In this document: piece by piece, positions 42,277 through 50,935 of the stretch
How the letters are laid out: every line of letters begins with the position of its first letter
Numbering within the stretch: the stretch's first letter is position 1
Made by a program: the position numbers and the translations under genes
The notes under the pieces: generated by a model
What the model saw: the letters and a program-made list of their open reading frames with translations, nothing else
Databases searched by the model: none
Told to the model about the DNA's origin: nothing
Assembly (NCBI RefSeq): GCF_000012825.1
Contig: NC_009614.1
Location: forward strand, 4,960,001-5,024,000
Source: Phocaeicola vulgatus ATCC 8482
GTDB taxonomy: Bacteria > Bacteroidota > Bacteroidia > Bacteroidales > Bacteroidaceae
Direction of reading: 5' to 3'
DNA: 64,000 nt

Positions 42277-43236
42277 TCAATAGACCAGCTTCACATTGTC
42301 AACCCAAAGCGTATTTCCGGGAGAACCGATAAAAGCTCCCCCATGACTGGACGAAAATTGCAGTATCATGTGGGTAGGATTCTCATTGACCTCCGCCCAT
42401 CCTGTTTCTTTAATCAAGACACTTTCTCCCTTACTATTTCTAGTATAATCTCTCTCTCTCAACCCCATCGTTTCATGATCATAAGACGGATGCTTGGTTA
42501 TATCACCATACAGCACTTCATAAGTAGCACCATTCACCCAACCATCCGAGTCCTTATCATACTTCACCACCATAGTTCCTACCCTCTTCGCAGTAATATT
42601 TCCTTCAGCGTCCTCCATACGTTTTTGCAAAAAGAAAACAGTTATCGCACAATCCTGCCCTGCCACCTGACCTTTCTTGCTGAAGCCTGTCAACCGGATA
42701 CGATCTTTCTCACCAGACATCTTTACCTTATAATCATAACGGACAGCTTTGGGACGTTGGGTAAAAGGAACTCCCCAATTCATATTCTTCTCAGCATTCT
42801 TGGTTCCTGTTATCGGCTCCAGCATATCGCCCAAATAAATGGATCCGGCTGCCAATACAGTAATATTCACCATTCCCAATACCTTGACGCTCTCTATATG
42901 CGTTTCCAGACGAGCACAATATCCATTGTCCCGTTTGTCCCTGTAAACAGAATTATTTGTTTTAACAATGCCCACTACCTTAGCCATCACATTAGAGGTT
43001 CCCCAAGGAGACCCTCCCATATTCTTATAAGGTTTGTTACCATCTATTTCCTTTGTAGGGCCTATCTCATAAAGAAGTTTGGTATTGCCGCCTATAACAC
43101 CGGATTCATGAACCTTACGGATTATCCACTGATCCATATCTCCGTATTTTATAGGTACCACCTTTTCCTGGGCAAAGCCATACAGCGGTGCTATAGCCAA
43201 AAGAGCAGCGACCGATAATCTGCCATAATATTTCAT
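42277..43236 (-). CDS. PCMD-domain (putative carbohydrate metabolism domain) secreted protein
   Basis: 319 aa with a signal peptide (about 1-22, ending PLYGFAQ). The rest resembles the PCMD family of Bacteroidetes: GDMDQWIIRKVHESGVIGGN near the start, YLGDMLEPITGTKNA in the middle and NTLWVDNVKLVY at the end. The fold is a jelly-roll beta-sandwich; members are predicted to bind or process carbohydrate, without defined catalysis. Single gene, convergent with the OmpA operon. A TAGCTTTG -7 box is 32 bp upstream of the ATG. Nothing in it identifies a ligand. Confidence 0.8.
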   Translation of the reverse strand: MKYYGRLSVAALLAIAPLYGFAQEKVVPIKYGDMDQWIIRKVHESGVIGGNTKLLYEIGPTKEIDGNKPYKNMGGSPWGTSNVMAKVVGIVKTNNSVYRDKRDNGYCARLETHIESVKVLGMVNITVLAAGSIYLGDMLEPITGTKNAEKNMNWGVPFTQRPKAVRYDYKVKMSGEKDRIRLTGFSKKGQVAGQDCAITVFFLQKRMEDAEGNITAKRVGTMVVKYDKDSDGWVNGATYEVLYGDITKHPSYDHETMGLRERDYTRNSKGESVLIKETGWAEVNENPTHMILQFSSSHGGAFIGSPGNTLWVDNVKLVY

Positions 43237-43267
43237 ACCCTTAGTTTTTATTGTTGTTTAGAACCAG

Positions 43268-43275
43268 CAAAGCTA
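43268..43275 (-). promoter_or_regulatory. -7 box for the PCMD gene
   Basis: TAGCTTTG on the minus strand, about 32 bp from the start codon, directly beside the terminator of the upstream gene. Confidence 0.4.
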
Positions 43276-43310
43276 TAAAAAAAAGCGGCAACTGTGAAGT
43301 TGCCGCTTTT
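43273..43310 (-). terminator. Terminator of the SPOR lipoprotein gene
   Basis: A 12-bp stem AAAAGCGGCAAC / GTTGCCGCTTTT (43281-43292 with 43299-43310), followed on the minus strand by more T residues. Confidence 0.85.
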
Positions 43311-43361
43311 AATAAAGAAAAATAGACTATATTTTCTTCTTAATTTACCAAAAAGAAATCA

Positions 43362-43859
43362 TTAATATACTCTATATAGTAACCATGCCTTTTGGAAATC
43401 GTCACGGTTAGGATATTTTGCCTTAAATTCCTCCTTTGCCTGAGTAGCCTCCGCACGGTCATCGTATGAAGATGCTATAACGCGATACGTATTTCTTTCA
43501 GCATTATAAACCACTTTGGCATTATAGCCTTGACCATCCAAATATTGTTTCAGACCTTCCGCATTCGCTTTCACGCCAAAGCTACCACATACTACACTAT
43601 ATGCTTTTAAGCCGTCACCTGAAACCAGTTCTACTTTCTCTTCGCGAACCGGACCGGCAACAGGAGCAGTTGTCACGGGGGCAGATACTACCGGAGCAGC
43701 TTCAACCGGAGTCGCTTCTACCTGATCGGCAGGAGCTTCAGCCAATTCCTGTTGTTTTGCCTTTTCATAAGCCTTCTTGTAAGCACTTTCGCTAGATTTA
43801 CATGAGGAAAATGCCAAGGCTACGCACAATCCCATACCCAACACAACTAATTTTTTCAT
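43362..43859 (-). CDS. SPOR-domain lipoprotein
   Basis: 165 aa. Lipoprotein signal: VALAFSSCKSSE with the lipid Cys at about residue 20. A Pro/Ala/Val-rich spacer (about 45-75) leads to the SPOR domain (about 83-160: KAYSVVCGSFGVKANAEGLK through AKYPNRDDFQKAWLLY). SPOR domains bind peptidoglycan strands lacking stem peptides and so gather at the division septum. The predicted product is anchored to a membrane and reaches the cell wall. Divergent from the YtxH gene, with its own TACTTTTG box and a terminator. Confidence 0.9.
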   Translation of the reverse strand: MKKLVVLGMGLCVALAFSSCKSSESAYKKAYEKAKQQELAEAPADQVEATPVEAAPVVSAPVTTAPVAGPVREEKVELVSGDGLKAYSVVCGSFGVKANAEGLKQYLDGQGYNAKVVYNAERNTYRVIASSYDDRAEATQAKEEFKAKYPNRDDFQKAWLLYRVY

Positions 43860-43913
43860 GATTACTCAATCTTTTATAAATTAATACTCTAGTTTAATTC
43901 CATTATATTGGTG

Positions 43914-43921
43914 CAAAAGTA
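43914..43921 (-). promoter_or_regulatory. -7 box for the SPOR gene
   Basis: TACTTTTG on the minus strand, 55 bp from the start codon; -33 element unclear. Confidence 0.4.
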
Positions 43922-44038
43922 GCAATATATCAACAGCTTTCACAGCAAGAACGGAGTTAAATTTAGTTAATCAGAGAAGAATCTCCAATTTCTATTCAAA
44001 AATAGACAAAATAAACAACAACATTCAGTTTTATTTGT

Positions 44039-44046
44039 TAGATTTG
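44039..44046 (+). promoter_or_regulatory. -7 box for the YtxH/holin trio
   Basis: TAGATTTG on the plus strand, 24 bp before the ytxH ATG. Confidence 0.45.
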
Positions 44047-44069
44047 TAAGGTACAAAAAACAAAAAACT

Positions 44070-44267
44070 ATGAAAGGATTAAGTATTTTAGCTGCATTCC
44101 TAGGCGGAGCCGTAGTTGGTGCAGCAGCCGGTATTTTATTTGCTCCTGAAAGCGGAGAAGACACTCGTAGCAAAATTGCTGATGCTTTACGTAAAAGAGG
44201 TATCAAATTAAGTCGCACAGATATGGAAAATCTGGTCGATGAAATTGCAGCCGAGGTAAAAGAATAA
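44070..44267 (+). CDS. YtxH-domain small protein
   Basis: 65 aa. The N-terminal Gly/Ala-rich segment LAAFLGGAVVGAAAGILFAP (5-24) is one membrane helix with the GxxxGxxxG face of YtxH proteins, then ESGEDTRSKIADALRKRGIK and an amphipathic C-terminus. YtxH proteins are small, stress-linked, and common in Bacteroidetes beside holin-like proteins. It heads a three-gene group; a hairpin lies 20 bp after its stop. Confidence 0.8.
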   Translation: MKGLSILAAFLGGAVVGAAAGILFAPESGEDTRSKIADALRKRGIKLSRTDMENLVDEIAAEVKE

Positions 44268-44286
44268 GCAACGCCCACAAAAGTGT

Positions 44287-44320
44287 ATTGTCATTCCGGA
44301 TACAAGTCCGGAATGACAAT
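44287..44320 (+). terminator. Hairpin between ytxH and the holin-like gene
   Basis: A perfect 14-bp stem (ATTGTCATTCCGGA, 44287-44300, with 44307-44320) followed by AATTTTT. It may attenuate expression of the two downstream genes relative to ytxH. Confidence 0.6.
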
Positions 44321-44344
44321 AATTTTTAAATCAAAACTCCACGC

Positions 44345-44701
44345 ATGTTTGCAAACGATAAAAATATAGATAATCTGCAACAACTTCTGGCAGAGCTTAA
44401 AAAGTACGCAGAGTTACAAAAGGATTATGTAAAACTACATTTAGTAGAAAAACTTACTATACTGATATCAACCCTCATCCTTGTCTTTATATTATTGATA
44501 TTAGGTATTATCGCCCTTTTCTACTTATCATTTACATTGGCCTATGTACTCGCACCTCATGTAGGCGGGCTTATGGCCAGTTATGGAATCATTACCGGAT
44601 GCATTATTCTGCTGATTCTGTTAATCGTTTTATTCCGCAAACGGCTGATTGTTCAGCCTATGGTAAATTTCCTTGCCAACTTGCTTTTAAATGACAACTG
44701 A
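44345..44701 (+). CDS. Phage-holin-like (superfamily III) membrane protein
   Basis: 118 aa. Two strong membrane helices (LTILISTLILVFILLILGII, about 38-57, and IITGCIILLILLIVLF, about 82-97) with an amphipathic N-terminus, as in the 'phage holin family' / DUF1469 (YqjE-like) proteins of Bacteroidetes. It is not near phage genes and is probably a resident envelope protein. It lies 2 bp from the next gene, so the two are co-translated or nearly so. The function is unknown. Confidence 0.72.
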   Translation: MFANDKNIDNLQQLLAELKKYAELQKDYVKLHLVEKLTILISTLILVFILLILGIIALFYLSFTLAYVLAPHVGGLMASYGIITGCIILLILLIVLFRKRLIVQPMVNFLANLLLNDN

Positions 44702-44703
44702 TT

Positions 44704-44970
44704 ATGAAAGAGAATACTCCTAATAAAACGCCCATCATCACTTTGGAAGTGATAGCACAACGAAAAGCTGAGAAGTTGGAAGAAGTACAGCAAGCTAAAA
44801 AAGAAATGGTACAAACCATACATGAACTTTTTGCGCCTGTAGAACACAAAGGAGGCGTAGAAGGCATTATGCAACATATCAATACAGGAATCGCCGTTTA
44901 TGACGGAGTACGGACCGGTATCAAGATCATGCAAAGAATCAGAGGATATTTCCTGAAAAAAAAGAAATAA
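44704..44970 (+). CDS. Small conserved-context protein, third gene of the YtxH trio
   Basis: 88 aa, no signal peptide and no membrane helix. It has a charged N-terminal helix (VIAQRKAEKLEEVQQAKKEM, about 15-34), a middle with FAPVEHKGGVEGIM, and a basic tail ending FLKKKK. I do not recognise a domain. Position after YtxH and holin-like genes is common in Bacteroidetes, so it may bind to one of them at the inner membrane (inference). Confidence 0.65.
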   Translation: MKENTPNKTPIITLEVIAQRKAEKLEEVQQAKKEMVQTIHELFAPVEHKGGVEGIMQHINTGIAVYDGVRTGIKIMQRIRGYFLKKKK

Positions 44971-44999
44971 CTTAGTATTAACCACAACATTTTATCCAC

Positions 45000-47900
45000 A
45001 TGAAAAGACAGCTACTAGGTGTGGCGGCAATTTTGTTGTCAATTTCCACGTATGCACAGGACAATCCATTATGGATGCGTTATTGTGCCATTTCTCCGGA
45101 TGGAACCACCATCGCATTCACCTATAAAGGTGACATCTACACAGTACCCTCTACAGGCGGCAGGGCCAGTCAGATTACAACCAACCCTGCCCACGACACC
45201 AAACCCATCTGGAGCCCTGACGGAAAAAAAATTGCTTTCGCATCAGACCGAATGGGAAGTATGGATATTTTTGAGGTAAACAAGGAAGGGGGTATCCCCA
45301 AAAGATTAACTACCCATTCGGGTAATGAAACACCGGTGGCTTATAAAGATGCCGGACACATTCTGTTTCTAGCCAATATAATGCCAACAGCAGAAGACGC
45401 ACAATTCCCCTCCGGACAATTCCAACAAGTATATGAAGTCAATACCGAAGGCGGACGCCCCATCCTCTTCTCTTCCATGCCGATGGAAGATATCAGTATC
45501 AATCATACAGGCAATACTTTACTCTACCATGACAAAAAAGGATATGAAGACCCTTGGCGTAAACATCACACTTCATCCATTACCCGCGATATTTGGCTGT
45601 GTTCTCTGAATGGAAACCGTACCTTTCGCAAACAAACTGCTTTCAATGGTGAGGACCGCACTCCCGTTTGGGCTTCAGATGATAAATCATTCTATTATTT
45701 AAGTGAGGAAAAAGGCTCATTTAATATTTTCAAACGTGATATTGACGGTAATACATCCAAACAAATTACCAACCATACCAAACATCCGGTACGCTTCCTG
45801 AGTGCTGCCTCCAATGGAACATTATGCTATGGATATGATGGCGAAATCTACACGGTAAAAGAAGGTGCCATTCCGCAAAAAGTTCAGATTTCCATTGTCA
45901 CCGACAAGAACGACAAAGATCTCATCCGCCAGATCAAGCGTAGCGGAGCAACAGAGATATCCCTTTCGCCCGATGCAAAGGAAATTGCTTTTGTACTACG
46001 CGGAGATGTATATGTCACATCAACAGAATACAGCACTACCAAACAAATCACCAATACTCCGCAACAGGAACGCGATATTCACTTTTCTCCGGACGGAAGA
46101 AGTATTGTTTACGCTGCCGAAAGAAACGGATTATGGCAGATTTATCAAACCAGTCTAGCTAAAAAGGAAGAAAAACAGTTCGCTTACGCAACCGATATCA
46201 AAGAGGAAAGACTGACCAATTCGGATATCACTTCATTCCAACCTCAATACAGTCCTGACGGCAAAGAAGTAGCCTTTCTTGAAAACCGTACTACCATCCG
46301 TGTTCTGAATCTGAAATCAAAAGCTGTACGCACCGTCATGGACGGCAAGTACGAATATTCTTATAGTGACGGCGACCAATGGTATCAATGGAGTCCGGAC
46401 AGCAAATGGATTCTTACCAACTACATAGGTATTGGCGGATGGAATAACAAGGATGTTGCACTGGTCAACGCATCTGGTAACGGAGAAATTCATAATCTGA
46501 CCGAAAGTGGATACAGTGACGGCAATGCCAAATGGGTATTGGATGGAAAAGCCATGATTTGGGAAAGTGACCGCGCAGGATTCCGCAGTCACGGAAGCTG
46601 GGGTGCTGAAGCGGATATCTATATCATGTTCTTCGACCTGGACGCATACGACCGTTTCAGAATGAGCAAGGAAGAGCTTGCCTTGCTGGAAGACTCGGAA
46701 AAGAAAGACAAAGAGAAGAGTGAAGAGAAGGAGAAGGCCGATCATAAAAAAGATAAAAAGAAAGACTCCAAGAAAGAAGATGACAAGAAGGAAGTAAAGC
46801 CACTGGTTTTCGACCTTGAAAACAGCCGTGACCGTGTGATTCGTCTGACTGTAAATTCTTCACGATTGGGAGATGCTGTATTAACTCCGAAGGGTGACAA
46901 ACTATATTATCAAGCAGCCTTCGAAAGCGGATATGATTTATGGGAACACGATCTTAAAGAAAACAAGACTAAAATCGTCATGAAAAAAGTCGGTGGCGGA
47001 GCCCTGCTTCCTGATAAGAAAGGCGAGAATCTGTTCCTTTGCAGCCAAGGTGGTATCAAGAAAGTCACTGTCAGCAGTGGTGAAACCAAACCTGTAGAAT
47101 TCGAAGCTTTCTTCGACTACCAACCCTATGGTGAACGCGAATATATTTTCGATCATGTATGGCAACAAGTAGAAGATAAATTCTATGTAAAAGATCTGCA
47201 CGGAGTAGACTGGAAAGGCTATCACGAAGCATACGCACGCTTTCTTCCATACATCAATAACAATTATGATTTTCAGGAAATGCTGAGTGAAATGCTGGGT
47301 GAGTTAAACGGTTCGCACACCGGAGCACGTTACTACTCAAACGGCCCTATACTATCCACAGCGACCCTAGGAGTATTCTATGACGAAACTTATGATGGTG
47401 ACGGGTTAAAAATTAAAGAAATATTGGCAAAAGGCCCATTTGCCGTGAAAAAAACGGATGTTACTCCCGGTTGCATCATCGAGAAAATTGACGGCAAACC
47501 TATCGTGAAAGGGCAAGACTACTTCCCGCTGCTGGAAGGCAAAGCCGGAAGAAAAGTGTTACTGGCCATATATAATCCGGCTACCGGCAAACGTTTTGAT
47601 ATCACCATCAAAGCTATCAGCATGGGCGAACAAAGTAACTTGCTGTACAAACGTTGGGTAGAACGTTGCCGCAATATAGTCGATAAGTTATCCGAAGACC
47701 GCATCGGCTATGTACACGTAAAAGGCATGGACAGTCAAAGTTTCCGCGAAGTATATAGTGAAGTATTGGGACGCTGCCGCAACAAAGAAGCTATTATTGT
47801 AGACACACGCCACAATGGAGGCGGATGGCTACATGATGACTTGGCCACTTTATTAAGCGGCAAGGAATATCAGCGTTTCGTTCCACGCGGACAATACATA

Positions 47901-48260
47901 GGCAGCGACCCATTCAATAAATGGCTCAAGCCATCCTGCGTATTGGTATGCGAGGACAATTACAGTAACGCACATGGCTTCCCATGGGTTTACAAGGAAT
48001 TAAAGATAGGCAAACTGATTGGTGCTCCGGTTCCGGGCACAATGACTGCCGTATGGTGGGAAAACCAGATCGACCCGAGTATTGTGTTCGGTATTCCTCA
48101 GGTGGGTTGTATGGATATGCGTGGACAATATGCGGAAAATCACCAACTTTCTCCAGACATTGAAGTTTATAATACTCCAGAAAAGGCATTGGCAGGTGAA
48201 GACCAGCAGTTGGAAGCAGCCGTACAAGAAATGCTGAAAACAATAGGGGAAAAGAAATAA
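45000..48260 (+). CDS. Tricorn-type S41 peptidase
   Basis: 1086 aa with a signal peptide (about 1-19). Residues about 22-560 form two beta-propeller blades sets of WD40-like/PD40 repeats (ISPDGTTIAFTYKGDIY; WSPDGKKIAFASDRMG; YSPDGKEVAFLENRT). A highly charged Lys/Glu linker near 562-600 (KDKEKSEEKEKADHKKDKKK) is followed by further propeller, a PDZ-like domain (about 800-880, GCIIEKIDGKPIVKGQDY) and the S41 protease domain with EAIIVDTRHNGGGW and the nucleophile region DNYSNAHGFPW. It degrades peptides in the periplasm. It is a single gene after the YtxH trio and is ended by two hairpins. The charged linker is longer than I expect. Confidence 0.9.
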   Translation: MKRQLLGVAAILLSISTYAQDNPLWMRYCAISPDGTTIAFTYKGDIYTVPSTGGRASQITTNPAHDTKPIWSPDGKKIAFASDRMGSMDIFEVNKEGGIPKRLTTHSGNETPVAYKDAGHILFLANIMPTAEDAQFPSGQFQQVYEVNTEGGRPILFSSMPMEDISINHTGNTLLYHDKKGYEDPWRKHHTSSITRDIWLCSLNGNRTFRKQTAFNGEDRTPVWASDDKSFYYLSEEKGSFNIFKRDIDGNTSKQITNHTKHPVRFLSAASNGTLCYGYDGEIYTVKEGAIPQKVQISIVTDKNDKDLIRQIKRSGATEISLSPDAKEIAFVLRGDVYVTSTEYSTTKQITNTPQQERDIHFSPDGRSIVYAAERNGLWQIYQTSLAKKEEKQFAYATDIKEERLTNSDITSFQPQYSPDGKEVAFLENRTTIRVLNLKSKAVRTVMDGKYEYSYSDGDQWYQWSPDSKWILTNYIGIGGWNNKDVALVNASGNGEIHNLTESGYSDGNAKWVLDGKAMIWESDRAGFRSHGSWGAEADIYIMFFDLDAYDRFRMSKEELALLEDSEKKDKEKSEEKEKADHKKDKKKDSKKEDDKKEVKPLVFDLENSRDRVIRLTVNSSRLGDAVLTPKGDKLYYQAAFESGYDLWEHDLKENKTKIVMKKVGGGALLPDKKGENLFLCSQGGIKKVTVSSGETKPVEFEAFFDYQPYGEREYIFDHVWQQVEDKFYVKDLHGVDWKGYHEAYARFLPYINNNYDFQEMLSEMLGELNGSHTGARYYSNGPILSTATLGVFYDETYDGDGLKIKEILAKGPFAVKKTDVTPGCIIEKIDGKPIVKGQDYFPLLEGKAGRKVLLAIYNPATGKRFDITIKAISMGEQSNLLYKRWVERCRNIVDKLSEDRIGYVHVKGMDSQSFREVYSEVLGRCRNKEAIIVDTRHNGGGWLHDDLATLLSGKEYQRFVPRGQYIGSDPFNKWLKPSCVLVCEDNYSNAHGFPWVYKELKIGKLIGAPVPGTMTAVWWENQIDPSIVFGIPQVGCMDMRGQYAENHQLSPDIEVYNTPEKALAGEDQQLEAAVQEMLKTIGEKK

Positions 48261-48273
48261 AACAATCCCATCC

Positions 48274-48354
48274 TGATAAAAAGAAAAAGGTGTCAAAACA
48301 CAACCTTTGAGGAAAAGGACTTTTCATCCGAGGATACTTTGACACCCTTTATCA
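48274..48354 (+). repeat. Long interrupted hairpin in the 3' region of the protease transcript
   Basis: TGATAAA and GGTGTCAAA (48274-48280, 48289-48297) pair with TTTGACACC and TTTATCA (48338-48346, 48348-48354) around an inner CCTTTGAGG loop. The element lies just before the terminator and could protect the 3' end. Confidence 0.5.
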
Positions 48355-48360
48355 GCCATA

Positions 48361-48407
48361 AAAAGAGCCGTATCAACTCTACTCCCAAGTAATGATACGG
48401 CTCTTTT
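48361..48407 (+). terminator. Terminator of the S41 peptidase gene
   Basis: A 15-bp stem (48361-48375 with 48393-48407) with a T-rich right arm and trailing T residues. Confidence 0.8.
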
Positions 48408-48737
48408 TTATACATTACAGCAAGATAATGTATGGGGCATCTATGCTGAGCATACTTAAATATGTCATAATGATGCTCTATAAGTTGTTCCCACTCATGC
48501 CCTCATTTCCAACTATAACCCACTCATTGTAAAGTCATTACCCTCACTCCTTATTCCTCATTCTCATCTCTTAAGACACTCATTCACAATATAATATACA
48601 TTCACAAGCCTATAAACCGGTTATTTGGTAAGCCCCCTGTTTTTTCAGTTTTTCTTCCTTGCACAAACGGCATAAATAACGGTGTCGTAGTTTGTATCAT
48701 ACTGTTCTTCTTTGACGATTAAAAGTTCAATATCTGT

Positions 48738-48825
48738 TAATCACGAATGTAATTAAGTCTAATCACTATTGTAGTTAACTTTAACCACTACTGTAATTAA
48801 ACTTAGTCACAGTAGTGAATAAGCA
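48738..48825. repeat. Four tandem ~22-bp imperfect repeats
   Basis: Units 48738-48759, 48760-48781, 48782-48803 and 48804-48825 follow the consensus TAATCAC.A.TGTAATTAA.(C/T)T, and are exactly 22 bp apart, two helical turns. They directly precede the virE-like remnant and look like operator sites for a dimeric regulator. Confidence 0.7.
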
Positions 48826-48872
48826 ATTACAAACATATAAAAGTGAGAAAATAAAAGGGAGAAAACAGATAA

Positions 48873-49240
48873 GAGACAGGGAAATATGCATACATAGACT
48901 ACCGCCAACTCGCTGCACAAGCCATGCAGCTGCTTTATAAGAACGAACGTTATGGGTTGAATGATGAAAATGAGAAGGTATTTTGGCAAAACAACACCGA
49001 ATTTGAGTAAATTTCGCCTTTGGAACAGTTGTTTAAATGTCACTTCTATTCCGCCACTACAGAGAAGAAGGGAGAAAGGCTGACCGCACATGAAGATTTT
49101 CAATTATTTGCAAGAGTACAAGCGTGAAAAACCTGTCAATCAACAAGATAAATTAATACAGACACATTATCCGCAAACTGAACATTCACCCAAAAGCCAG
49201 CAGAAAAGATACTTTATATCACATGATAAAGTTAGAATAA
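48873..49240 (+). pseudogene. C-terminal remnant of a VirE/DUF3874-like gene
   Basis: One frame reads ETGKYAYIDYRQLAAQAMQL and on to WQNNTEFE, then hits a TAA (49008-49010) and continues in frame as ISPLEQLFKCHFYSATTEKK and LTAHEDFQLFARVQA to a TGA at 49125. The neighbouring frame then gives SVKNLSINKIN, a TAA at 49154-49156 and YRHIIRKLNIHPKASRKDTL up to a stop at 49238-49240. Two stops and a frameshift within one protein-like stretch mark a decayed gene. The pattern (RYxxDDE..ENN..F; SPLEQLF.xxF; RKL.I.. R.. LYH.IKL) recalls the DUF3874 C-terminus of VirE-type primase/helicase proteins. The N-terminal part is missing. Family assignment from memory, moderate confidence. Confidence 0.5.
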
Positions 49241-49255
49241 TTTATTTTCAAGCAT

Positions 49256-49290
49256 CTGTGTTAGTGAGGGCAATGCCCTCACTAACACAG
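49256..49290. repeat. 17-bp-arm palindrome with GAGGGCA core
   Basis: Arms 49256-49272 and 49274-49290 match perfectly around one A (CTGTGTTAGTGAGGGCA and its complement). The GAGGGCA word occurs twice more at 49341-49357, and TGCCCTCA at about 48498, so it may be a dispersed repeat. Confidence 0.7.
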
Positions 49291-49445
49291 ATACTACCAT
49301 CACTAATAAGCAGTTCATTATAAACCAGTTAGAGCCAAAGTGAGGGCATGAGGGCATTTTCGCGTCCAACTTTCTATTTGTTAAGTTGAAAGGGATGGTT
49401 TCTATTCTCCGGTATGAAAGACACCGTTTCCGGCATCGCACCAAC

Positions 49446-50822
49446 TTATCTTGCTCTTTCTTTCCAAAGACGAGTCATATCTTCCAAAGTCTTTCCTTTT
49501 GTTTCAGGAACCATCTTCCACACAAACAGAGCTGCAAGCACACAAATCACGCCATAAAGCCCATAGGCAAATACCGGACTGAATTCATACATGGCAGGAA
49601 AAGTGGAAGAAACCAGATAATTGAATATCCATTGGAAAGCTACAGCGATAGCCACTGCCTTACCGCGGATAGTATTCGGAAATATCTCTGCAATCAACAC
49701 CCAGCAGATAGGTCCCCATGACATCATAAAGAATGCAGCATAAACTATGATGGAAAGAACAGGAAGAATACCTTCCACCTGAAACTCATCACAAAACGCA
49801 ACACAGAATGCACCTACAGCCATGCCAATAGAACCAACAATCAACAAGGGTTTACGTCCCATCTTCTCTACGGTAAAGATGGCAATCAATGTAAAGAGAA
49901 TATTAACTACCCCCATTACCACAGTCTGCATCATACCATCGCCACCGCCACCGATTTTTTCAAAAATACGCGGTGCATAATAAAGCACAGCATTAATGCC
50001 GATAGCTTGCTGAAATACAGAAAGCAAGATGCCGACTACAATAACTGTCAGCCCGTATGTAAGCAGTTTTTCCGTTTTCTCGGAAGTTACAGCCTTTATT
50101 TCAGACAAAATAGTTTTAGCCTTATCTGTTCCATTTACTTTTTCAAGTACAGAAAACGCTTTATCATCCTGATGGGTCATAGCCAAATAGCGCGGAGTTT
50201 CAGGAACCAAAAACAATAAAATGCCAAATAATGCAGCCGGAACCGCTTCTGAACCAAACATATATCTCCAACCATCGGAAACAAGCACTTCATCCGGCAT
50301 ACCATCTTTAATCATATAATTGACAAAATAGACTACCAACATGCCAAAAATAATAGCAAACTGATTACAGGAAACCAATTTACCACGAATTTCGGAAGGG
50401 GCAATTTCGGCAATGTACATCGGACAAACAGCAGAGGCAAGTCCTACACCGATTCCCCCGATGATACGATAAAAGTTAAAAGCAAGGATCAATGCAAACG
50501 AAGTATCTCCTTTCGAGAAAAATAAAAATTCGGGATAATAAGAGCCTAAAGCAGACAGGAAGAACAATAAAGCAGCCAGACGCAACGAATTACGACGTCC
50601 TAGCCCCGAAGCAAAATAACCGGAAAAAGCACTGCCAATGACGCAACCTATCAATGCACTGGAAGCAGTCACGCCATGCCAGAAAGCATCTAATCCCAAA
50701 TGTTTTTGCAGAGCCTGCTCCGCCCCCGAAATAACAGCTGTATCATAACCGAAAAGTAAACCGCCGAGAATGGCTATAAACACCACTCCCATCAGATAGA
50801 AATTGTTTTTCTTGTTTTTCAT
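49446..50822 (-). CDS. MFS sugar transporter (XylE-like, sugar porter family)
   Basis: 458 aa from the ATG at 50822; an upstream in-frame Met exists, but this one starts a normal cytoplasmic N-terminus (KNKKNNFYLMG). Twelve membrane helices with sugar porter signatures: LGGLLFGYDTAVISGA (helix 1), GGIGVGLASAVCPMYIAEIAP, VPETPRYLA (the PESPR site, here PETPR), QQAIGINAVLYYAP and the final PETKGKTLEDM. It probably moves a monosaccharide with H+ (xylose, glucose or arabinose). Standing alone, its substrate cannot be inferred from neighbours. Confidence 0.92.
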   Translation of the reverse strand: MKNKKNNFYLMGVVFIAILGGLLFGYDTAVISGAEQALQKHLGLDAFWHGVTASSALIGCVIGSAFSGYFASGLGRRNSLRLAALLFFLSALGSYYPEFLFFSKGDTSFALILAFNFYRIIGGIGVGLASAVCPMYIAEIAPSEIRGKLVSCNQFAIIFGMLVVYFVNYMIKDGMPDEVLVSDGWRYMFGSEAVPAALFGILLFLVPETPRYLAMTHQDDKAFSVLEKVNGTDKAKTILSEIKAVTSEKTEKLLTYGLTVIVVGILLSVFQQAIGINAVLYYAPRIFEKIGGGGDGMMQTVVMGVVNILFTLIAIFTVEKMGRKPLLIVGSIGMAVGAFCVAFCDEFQVEGILPVLSIIVYAAFFMMSWGPICWVLIAEIFPNTIRGKAVAIAVAFQWIFNYLVSSTFPAMYEFSPVFAYGLYGVICVLAALFVWKMVPETKGKTLEDMTRLWKERAR

Positions 50823-50935
50823 AATAAAAGGATTATAATAGTTTTCGTAATAAATACAATAACAAAGCTGTGCGAAAATAATCATTAATACGTAATTCTA
50901 TTATAATTCTCCAACCATTTTAAATCTTTTTCACA

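Larger units (their letters stand above)
48420..49445. other. Gene-poor interval with decayed sequence
   Basis: Between the peptidase terminator and the MFS gene there is no intact gene. The left part (48480-48600) is C/A-rich with repeated CTCAT words (ACTCATGCCCTCAT, CACTCATTG, CCTCACTCC). The middle and right carry a tandem repeat (48738-48825), a gene remnant (48873-49240), a palindrome (49256-49290) and repeated GAGGGCA words (49341-49357). Each is listed separately. Confidence 0.7.

Noticed and set aside
44345..44701. Prophage region around the holin-like gene
   Set aside because: Neighbours are ytxH, a small resident protein and housekeeping envelope genes; no structural, integrase or replication genes are seen.
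48480..48600. CRISPR-like array from repeated CTCAT words
   Set aside because: The words are short, irregularly spaced and imperfect, with no constant repeat or spacer length and no cas genes.
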